Shown: piece after piece, positions 10,388 to 16,331 of the stretch
How positions within the stretch are numbered: position 1 is the first letter of the stretch
Layout: the number at the start of each line of letters is the position of its first letter
From: Terana coerulea
Taxonomy: Eukaryota; Basidiomycota; Agaricomycetes; Polyporales; Phanerochaetaceae
Assembly (NCBI GenBank): GCA_024811115.1
Contig: JAKOGH010000001.1
Location: 1-16,331, forward strand
Direction: 5' to 3'
Length of the DNA: 16,331 nucleotides
Position numbers and translations under genes: made by a program
Notes under the pieces: generated by a model
Databases searched by the model: none
Seen by the model: only the letters and a program-made list of their open reading frames with translations
Told to the model about the DNA's origin: nothing

Positions 10388-10817
10388 TTATCGACTCGCT
10401 CCATCCACCTGCTTCATCCTGATTTTATTCATGTCCAGATCGTCTATGGTCCGCACGTTGATTCCAACCATGCCCTTGCCCTCCACCACAAATTCGACGC
10501 CGCAGACGGAGCAGAAGTAATGCGAATACGCCTTCTTGTGAAACTGATACACAGTGAGCTCGTTCATGGCGCCGAGCGTTAGCTCAAAGGTATTTGGCAT
10601 GGTGTAACTGAGGGTTCGGCGATGAATGAAGCTATCATATGCCACCAAGAAGTTTGACTCACCTGAAGTGCAAGCCTTTCATCGTGCAGATACTGCAGTT
10701 GCAATTTCCCACGGAGAACTGCCCCTCATCGAAGGCGGCACGAGTGAATTTGTAGCGAAACTTCTTGCAGTGGCAACCGCCAACATATGCCTTGTCGTTG
10801 CTTTCTGAGGAGGACAT
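10388..10817 (-). CDS. GFA (glutathione-dependent formaldehyde-activating) / CENP-V family zinc protein
   Basis: Small protein of 124 aa in two exons, 10663-10817 and 10388-10607, with a 55-nt intron (GTGAGT...CCCTCAG) and stop TAA at 10388-10390. It is a single GFA domain with the Mss4-like zinc fold. All seven expected zinc cysteines are visible: C15 and C17 in GGCHCKKF, C39, C41 and C44 in GNCNCSIC, and C84 and C87 in YFCSVCG, with His81 just before the last pair. Its length matches a stand-alone family member. Founding members were linked to S-hydroxymethylglutathione formation from formaldehyde and glutathione, but most fungal paralogues have no proven substrate, so the reaction should be treated as unknown. 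It is probably cytosolic, with no signal peptide or membrane segment. A TATA-like element lies about 60 nt upstream. Family assignment is secure; function is not. Confidence 0.93.
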
Positions 10818-12068
10818 AATAGTAGGAGATGCTGGATGGGATCAACAATAGGATACAGGTTGAAACGCATGAGAGCGTTTATATACACGAGAGCTGCCAT
10901 ATGTCTACGTGATGCGAGGGATGCGAGAGATGGTGTGGCACGGTATTGATATTCTCATCTAGGTCCCTTGTTCATCGATACGATTGAGTGCATGTTTGAC
11001 AACTCACCACCGTGATCCTCCTGTCAGGATGTGTCTATGCTCTGAAGCAGTAAGATCGCTGAAGGTGCACGGAGGCAGGCGGTAGGCCTGTCGATGAACT
11101 ACCTCGCGATTGCCAAACACCGGTGTTACATGGCTAGCATAAGGCAGTGGTTCGTATCGCAAAGATTGCTAACGCGACAGTACACCTGTCTCGTGAGTCT
11201 GAACAACATCCAGGGTTCAGTTGCACGGATGAATAGATATATATTCGCATATTTGACTCCAATGTAGGTAGCTATGATCGTTGAACTTGATACTCTGCTG
11301 AGACATTTGTCAAGGATAAGGGATTATGAACCAATGTGTATGACCACGTTCCACAGGCCGTCGCATCATGGTTCGTCGCTAGGACGTGAAAGCGAGAGAC
11401 ATGCCGCGCGACATCCACCGACTAACGATTGACTGACGACCTCAAACGTAAGCGTGTAAGGCACGCACAGCCTTGAGCTGGCTGAACTACACAACTGAGA
11501 CCATGACGTTCTTAAAGGCTTGACGGGCAGAACTGGCCACGATTCTAACGTTCGGACGCACCTTTGTGAAGTACCCTGCCGTCGCATGCCGCATCCTTGG
11601 TACCCTCAAATCCGACTGCGCAAAATATAGGCCAGCCAGAGGCTTTCCAGGCGCGTCCTTAACGTCATCGTGTCGGTATCCTCTTGCGTTGGGTATACCG
11701 TACTGTTGCGTAAAGCACAGTCAAAGAGAGTCGGCGAGAGGTGACACAGGTTTAGATCAAGTGCAGAGAGGCAGAGATCTAGACGCGCGCGAGTACCCTT
11801 GGCGAGCACCGCCACAAGCTTTCAACTTGACCGAAAACACCGTCTCCAATTTCCACGACCCCTCCCACGACCCCTTCTCACGACTTCCCAACCCCTCCTT
11901 TGGCTTTCCGTTCACGACGACAGCATACCGGCCAACACGTGTAGACCGCCTTTCCAGCTGCCTACTGCGCTGACGCTCCAATTCGCGCGCCTCTGCACCT
12001 GAGGCTGACAGTGCTTTCCACTCCAACTCACAAACACACCTTCACCAGCGACAACGACCAGCAAGACC
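10818..12068. other. Divergent 1.25-kb intergenic region between the GFA gene and kre6
   Basis: This is the longest gene-free stretch in the window and must hold two divergent promoters. Visible elements are the TATA-like box near the GFA start, CCAAT pentamers on the plus strand at 11259-11263, 11331-11335 and 11846-11850, an AT-rich patch at 11236-11254, and a C/T-rich tract at about 11840-11925 followed by a leader rich in CA and CAAC (12005-12065) before the kre6 ATG. Open frames such as 11366-11587 (-) and 11566-11973 (+) have random-looking composition and no family features. I found no tRNA with paired A and B boxes. Confidence 0.45.
10878..10885 (-). promoter_or_regulatory. TATA-like element upstream of the GFA gene
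   Basis: On the minus strand the sequence reads TATATAAA, about 61-68 nt upstream of the ATG at 10817. This spacing suits a transcription start around 10845-10855 and a 5' leader of about 30-40 nt. It is the clearest TATA match next to a start codon in the window. The call rests on sequence and position only. Confidence 0.5.
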
Positions 12069-14579
12069 ATGTCGAACTATACTCGGCGGGTGCCACCGCC
12101 CGGTCAACAGTACTATGCTGTTCCACAGAGCCCCCGCTCGGCTGGGCCTAGCCGGCAAGCTTCACGGGCCCAGTCCTACTCGACACAACCATCCGTCATG
12201 GCGATGCCTCAACCCCAGGTAGCCCAGGGCAGCTACCGTTCGCGGGATCGGGAAGAAAGGGAGGATACTGCCCGCGGCGTCGCGACGGGGCAGATTGGTG
12301 GAGGTTATGGGCCGTACTCAGTGCGTACCACTCTTGGGCGGTTCTCGTCGTGTGCTGCGGATTATATTGACCAAATTGTGCTGCTAGTACCATCCAAGTG
12401 TTCACACTAACCCATATGCGCAGTCAAAGTTCAGTAACAACCCAAGCGCAACGCCATCAGAGATCTCGGTGGCCACAACGAGGGAGAAGGCGGGCACCGC
12501 TCCCATGATGGCTGCGCCGACGAACACCGTGCCGCCGTACATGTGGGATACCAAGGACCCTGATCTCGACGATGCGTTGCACAACCCCGACCCTGTGCGC
12601 GATGCCGCACTAGACCGGTCATTCACGTTCTTCTCTGCCAGAGGTTGGATGAACGCCTCCGCACTCTTTATCCTCGTCGTCGGCCTGCTCATGCTCTTCG
12701 CCGGATACCCCATAATCATATATGCGCGCGAAAACCGGAGTGTAGGCCCCGGCTTTAACCTTGGTGGCACCAACGGATCAGGGCAGGTGCCCGACTTGCC
12801 GAACATGCCTTCGCTCATTGACCAGGACACTCCTTCCGATGTTATGACCCGTACCGGCTCGGATGGCAAGCAGTACAACCTCGTTTTCAGCGACGAGTTC
12901 AACCGGGATGGGCGCACGTTCTGGCCTGAAGATGACCCTTACTGGGAGGCGGTCAACCTCAATTACTGGCCGACAGGTGACATAGAGTGGTATGACCCAC
13001 AGGTGCGTAGGCATTATACCTTTGGGACATTAGTGTACTTACCCATATCGCAGGCCATTACTACAGAGGACGGCAAACTTGTCATCACCATGGAAGAAAC
13101 GCCAATAGCCAACTTGAGCTTCCGCAGCGGCATGCTACAATCCTGGAACCAGCTTTGCTTCACCACAGGCTACATCGAAGTCAACGTGAGCATGCCAGGG
13201 ACCCCAAAGGCACCAGGACTGTGGCCAGGCGCTTGGACTATGGGCAATCTTGTAAGTCCGCATCATTCGCCCTTGCAACCGCAATTTGTATTGAGCGGCG
13301 ATACAGGGCCGTGCTGGGTACGGCGCATCAACTGAAGGAATGTGGCCGTACAGCTACGACGCTTGCGATCTTGGCACCTTCCCCAACCAAACCAATCACG
13401 ACGGCACGCCGGAGGCAGCGAGTACTGGAGGTAGCGGCGGCGGCCCAATCAGTTTCCTCCCTGGCCAGCGATTGTCTGCTTGCACCTGTGCAGGCTCCGA
13501 TCACCCGGGACCGAGTAGCAACACGGGGCGTGGCGTGCCTGAGATTGATATCCTCGAAACCCAAGTCGACGTCTCGCGTTTTGTCGGTCAGGTGTCGCAA
13601 TCCTTCCAGACAGCGCCGTACAACTTACAGTACCAGTACGACAATGCGTCGGATGCCACGACAATCTTCGACCCTGATATCACGAACTTCAACGGCTACA
13701 AGGGTGGCCAGTTCCAGCAGGCCATCTCGGCCGTGACCGACATCGACAGCAATAACTATAATGATCAGGGCTACGCGACATACGGCTATGAGTGGTGGTC
13801 GGACCCGAAGAACCGCGACGACGGGTACATCACTTGGTACAGCCAGGGCAAGGAGTCGTGGAAGATAACTGCTGCGACCATCGGTGCCGATCCCACGACG
13901 CAAATTAGCCAACGGTTGATTCCTGAAGAGCCCATGGTGAGTGTCGTGTTGGCCATCATTGCCTCCTAAAAGCTGATCAGTTCTCTCCTATTTCTAGTAC
14001 GTCATCCTCAACTTGGGCATGTCGCGTAAGTCTCACTAGGATCTCCGTGGAAGTGTTGTCTCTAATCACCTCACCTATAGCATCGTTCCAGCATCAAGAC
14101 TTCAAGCATCTCACGTTCCCGACTAAAATGTATATCGATTATGTACGCATATACCAGAGGTCGGACGTGAAAGATGGCGTAGGATGCAGCCCATCTAGTC
14201 ACCCCACCACGGATTACATTCAGTCGTAAGTCTAGCCTCACTTTCGCAGGCGATGGCAGGCGTCTTACTCTATCACAGTCACTTGAACGCCTACAGTAAC
14301 CCCAACCTCACGACGTGGGATCAGGCAGGCTACACCTTCCCCGGAACTCGGCTTATGACGGCTGCTAAAATGTACTGTCCGATCACGGTTCTATTCACAA
14401 AATCGTACTCGTCCCGTCATCTCTCCTGCATCATCCACCCCATGTTCTATACCATGTACTACTGCATTACCCCACACCTACGAAGTCACGACTCACGACT
14501 CTGCGCATCCCTCTATAGGTACCCGTCGCATGTAATCTCTTCAGCGCACCCTTATTCTCTTCTTCCGAATGCTCTCTGA
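12069..14579 (+). CDS. kre6: Kre6/Skn1-type beta-glucan synthesis-associated protein (GH16 fold), type II membrane protein
   Basis: Needed in fungi for cell-wall beta-1,6-glucan; the yeast proteins are type II membrane proteins of the secretory pathway. Exons: 12069-12320, 12424-13002, 13054-13251, 13307-13936, 13998-14025, 14081-14225, 14279 to stop. A cytosolic N-terminal part rich in Pro, Ser and Gln precedes one membrane segment (ASALFILVVGLLMLFAGYPI, residues about 162-184) and a lumenal GH16-like domain beginning NLVFSDEFNRDGRTF. Family blocks seen include GLWPGAWTMGNLGRAGYGAS, EGMWPYSYDACD and NPNLTTWDQAGYTFP. The GH16 active-site motif EIDILE is intact at residues 422-427 (13541-13558), with both Glu present. 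Exon 5 is only 28 nt, and the 103-nt first intron is the longest here. As written, the frame runs to TGA at 14577-14579 (710 aa) with a tail unlike the family. A one-base frame change at 14360-14361 would stop at TAA 14366-14368 after Gly-Cys (about 640 aa), which I prefer. The domain call is secure. Confidence 0.94.
13541..13558 (+). other. kre6: GH16 active-site motif EIDILE in Kre6
   Basis: Six codons read E-I-D-I-L-E. In GH16 enzymes the first Glu is the nucleophile and the last the acid/base, with the Asp between them assisting. All three are present, so the protein keeps a complete catalytic motif, unlike members that have lost a Glu. Whether Kre6/Skn1 proteins act as glycosidases or transglycosylases is not settled by sequence. 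Confidence 0.9.
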
Positions 14580-14891
14580 CATTTTACCAGTGCTTTTGTC
14601 ATGTTTTGCATACCATGGACTTCATTTACTTATATGGCCTTTCATGTTAGGTGTTGGGAATGTATTTCTTCAGTACTCGACGCTGAAAATTAGAGCGGGC
14701 CATCACTCTTCTGCATATGTCGGATGCATGGCCGCGCCCGCATTACTCCCAACTTGCCAGTATCATAAGTACCCAACCTGCGTGCGGAGTACCCAGCCAG
14801 TCATGGCACCCGGAGATGTCCGGATGCTTTGTGGCGTTCCCAGGACGTTTCATTGAGCGCCCAAAGGCTTTCGTGATCGCCTACCAACACA
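14369..14891. other. Probable intergenic region between kre6 and the PHD-finger gene
   Basis: If kre6 ends at 14368, this 523-nt stretch holds its 3' UTR and the promoter of the PHD gene. The frame that formally continues kre6 to 14579 is rich in Tyr, Cys, His and Ser (for example FYTMYYCITPHL) and resembles translated non-coding sequence. Short plus-strand frames (14569-14856, 14717-14911) look random. An AT-rich CTTATATGG lies at 14630-14638, too far from the ATG to assign confidently. Confidence 0.45.
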
Positions 14892-16331
14892 ATGTCACAG
14901 AGAATGGCTGAGCGCAAAGTCTGCCGCACATGCAACACTGAAAACATGAGCCATCGGCGTTTCTGCTGACGTGCGGGACGTGCAAACGGCATTGGCACCA
15001 TTGTGAGTGTAGTTCTTCACTTATTTACCGCACCGCTACGCCACGCTGAAGATGACTGACCTCATCCCGCATCAGCGTGTCTCATCCCGCGAATGAGCGA
15101 CGATGACCTATTTGTCATAATCTGTACTTTGAAGGCTGATACGAGTGCCTTACCCTGGACGTGCAGGCGCTGCCATACGAGAAATGCTGCGCCGGGCCGG
15201 CCCTCAACAACCACTGGTAAGGCAGCCAGCAGCTCGACCTCTGCACCTACAACTCGGACAACATCCCATGGAGCACCGTCCAATGGTCCAAAGACATCAC
15301 TTCCTATAGCATCCTCAGCTAACCAAATGAGTAAGCAAGGTGTTCCCATTGAGCTTCATTGTGCTTAACTCCGTGTTTCAGCTCAAACTTGGGCGCCAGT
15401 TATAGAACTTTCCGATGATAGCGACGAGGATGAAGAGATTGAGATAGCGCCTATGGACTCCCAGAAAGCTCCGTCGCACATTTTACCATCGCAGGCGTCG
15501 AGCAGTAGTGTCTCTCTCAACGCGCCGAGTCGACCTGTACGACAAATCGATTTCCGTCGTCTTCATTCATCAGGATCATCCAGCCTAGGAAAGCGAAAGT
15601 CACTCCAGATGTCGTTGAGATCTTGAGCGATGATGATGAAGAGGTTACGGCAACTGTACCGTCGTCTGTGCGAACTCAGCCCTCTACCACTTCCGACGCA
15701 GGCACAAAGAATATCAGTAGCTCTCTCGCCGCTGCTACGCCCATAATACAGGCTACACCCATTGTATCTGCAACACAGGAGGCTTCTGCAGCAAGTCAAT
15801 ACCCAAAGGTTTCTGCTCCAGAGCCAACACGGCGTCTTCCTGAAGCCCCACCGTTCGCAGCTTATCGGTCACCCTGGGACCGACAAGCCGACCAGTTGTC
15901 GCCGATACCTCCACTTCGTCAGGGTCGACGACACCTGGCACTTCCATTCCCCGTTGGAACGAAGCAGCGCAGAACCGTGGAATAATGCGCTGAAGGCGTC
16001 AAGTTCTCTGAACACTTCGTTCTCTGGGTTGCATGTCGCGTCTAGACCAGGCTCATCGATGAGCGTGTCTTCTCAGAAGCGAAATCCCGGACGATGCGAG
16101 ACGGGCTGCGTCTCCATCTTCGCTGGGCATACAGCCATCTGCAACTCGGAGCGCTGCCATACCGGTTCAACCAGCTTCCAGCACGCAGGAGAATATGACT
16201 CTGCAGCAGCGGGATCGAGACTTCACGGAGGACTCGCAGCGCGACGTGGAGATGGTCGAGGTGAAGGTGGAAACCGACGCCGACGGCGGTTTCCTTCCTC
16301 GGCTCACAGCTAAAGCGAAAGGCAAGCAGCC
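14892..16331 (+). CDS. PHD-finger protein with two SUMO-interaction-like motifs (partial at right edge, four apparent frame breaks)
   Basis: Probable nuclear chromatin-reader protein; I recognise the domain but no named orthologue. Exons: 14892-15002, 15076-15330, 15382-15536, then 15584 to the right edge, all with canonical borders (47-73-nt introns); about 420 aa are inside the window. The N terminus holds a C4HC3 PHD finger: CRTC (near residue 12), CGTC, then HHSC (with Trp before the His pair), then WTCRRC, in the order C-x2-C, C-x2-C, H-x2-C, W-x-C-x2-C. A Ser/Thr-rich linker follows, then VIELSDDSDEDEEIEI and VVEILSDDDEE, both SIM-like, then a long disordered Ser/Pro/Thr-rich stretch and an acidic segment (EDSQRDVEMVEVKVETD). 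ATG 14892 and 14904 are both in frame; I chose the first. Frame breaks at 14941-14944, 15872-15874, 15979-15980 and 16086-16088 are described in findings. If they are real, this is a broken gene. Confidence 0.78.
15399..15446 (+). other. SIM-like motif 1 of the PHD protein
   Basis: The codons give VIELSDDSDEDEEIEI. V-I-E-L followed by Ser and a run of Asp/Glu is the classic layout of a phospho-regulated SUMO-interaction motif. It sits at the start of exon 3, just after the linker that follows the PHD finger. SUMO binding is inferred from the pattern. Confidence 0.65.
15611..15643 (+). other. SIM-like motif 2 of the PHD protein
   Basis: The codons give VVEILSDDDEE, a second hydrophobic core followed by Ser and acidic residues. 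It lies about 54 residues after motif 1 once the 47-nt intron 15537-15583 is removed. Two SIMs in tandem are typical of proteins that favour poly-SUMO or multiply sumoylated partners; here that is inference. Confidence 0.65.

Noticed and set aside
11150..11162. B-box-like GGTTCGTATC suggesting a tRNA
   Set aside because: No A box at suitable distance and no cloverleaf pairing could be made by eye.
12402..12917. 171-aa minus-strand open frame
   Set aside because: Antisense shadow of the large kre6 exon that encodes the membrane segment and the start of the GH16 domain.
15061..15090. 10-nt direct repeat CTCATCCCGC (15061-15070 and 15081-15090) across a splice acceptor
   Set aside because: Too short to be more than chance; no target-site duplication or mobile element next to it.
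15762..16313. 183-aa plus-strand frame at the right end as a separate gene
   Set aside because: It overlaps the PHD gene's last exon. Only its middle (about 15983-16085) looks coding, and that is explained as part of the PHD protein after frame changes.

Overview
This window looks like ordinary nuclear chromosome from a basidiomycete fungus, most likely an Agaricomycete. The genes carry many spliceosomal introns of about 46-60 nt with GTRNGT donors, CTNAC/CTRAY-like branch points and YAG acceptors. Coding sequence is moderately GC-rich, promoters are C/T-rich, and the gene set is typically fungal. I see no prokaryotic operons, CRISPR array, rRNA, convincing tRNA, transposon or virus.

Layout from left to right: (1) the 3' two thirds of smc6 (+, 2-3175, N-terminal head off the left edge); (2) a single-pass membrane protein of unknown function with a proline-rich disordered N-terminal part (+, 3609-4903); (3) convergent to it, a 19-exon Ulp2/SENP6-7-type SUMO protease (-, 5560-9794); (4) a compact GFA/Mss4-fold zinc protein (-, 10388-10817); (5) after a 1.25-kb divergent intergenic region, a Kre6/Skn1-type GH16 beta-glucan synthesis protein (+, 12069 to about 14368 or 14579); (6) a PHD-finger protein with two SUMO-interaction-like motifs, running off the right edge (+, 14892-16331).

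Three of the six genes point to SUMO or chromatin biology: Smc6 (the Smc5/6 complex carries the Nse2/Mms21 SUMO ligase), the Ulp2-like deconjugase, and the PHD/SIM protein. The other recognisable roles are cell-wall beta-1,6-glucan assembly (Kre6/Skn1) and small zinc-protein metabolism (GFA). Nothing shows that the SUMO-related genes are co-regulated.

The most unusual signal across the window is nine places where a convincing reading frame jumps by one base. Each is repaired by a one-base change in a 2-4 nt homopolymer. They fall in smc6 (1), the membrane protein (3), the end of kre6 (1) and the PHD gene (4). This looks more like homopolymer-length sequencing error than gene decay, and it controls how the N terminus of the membrane protein, the C terminus of Kre6 and most of the PHD protein should be read. 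I found no clearly new genetic system.
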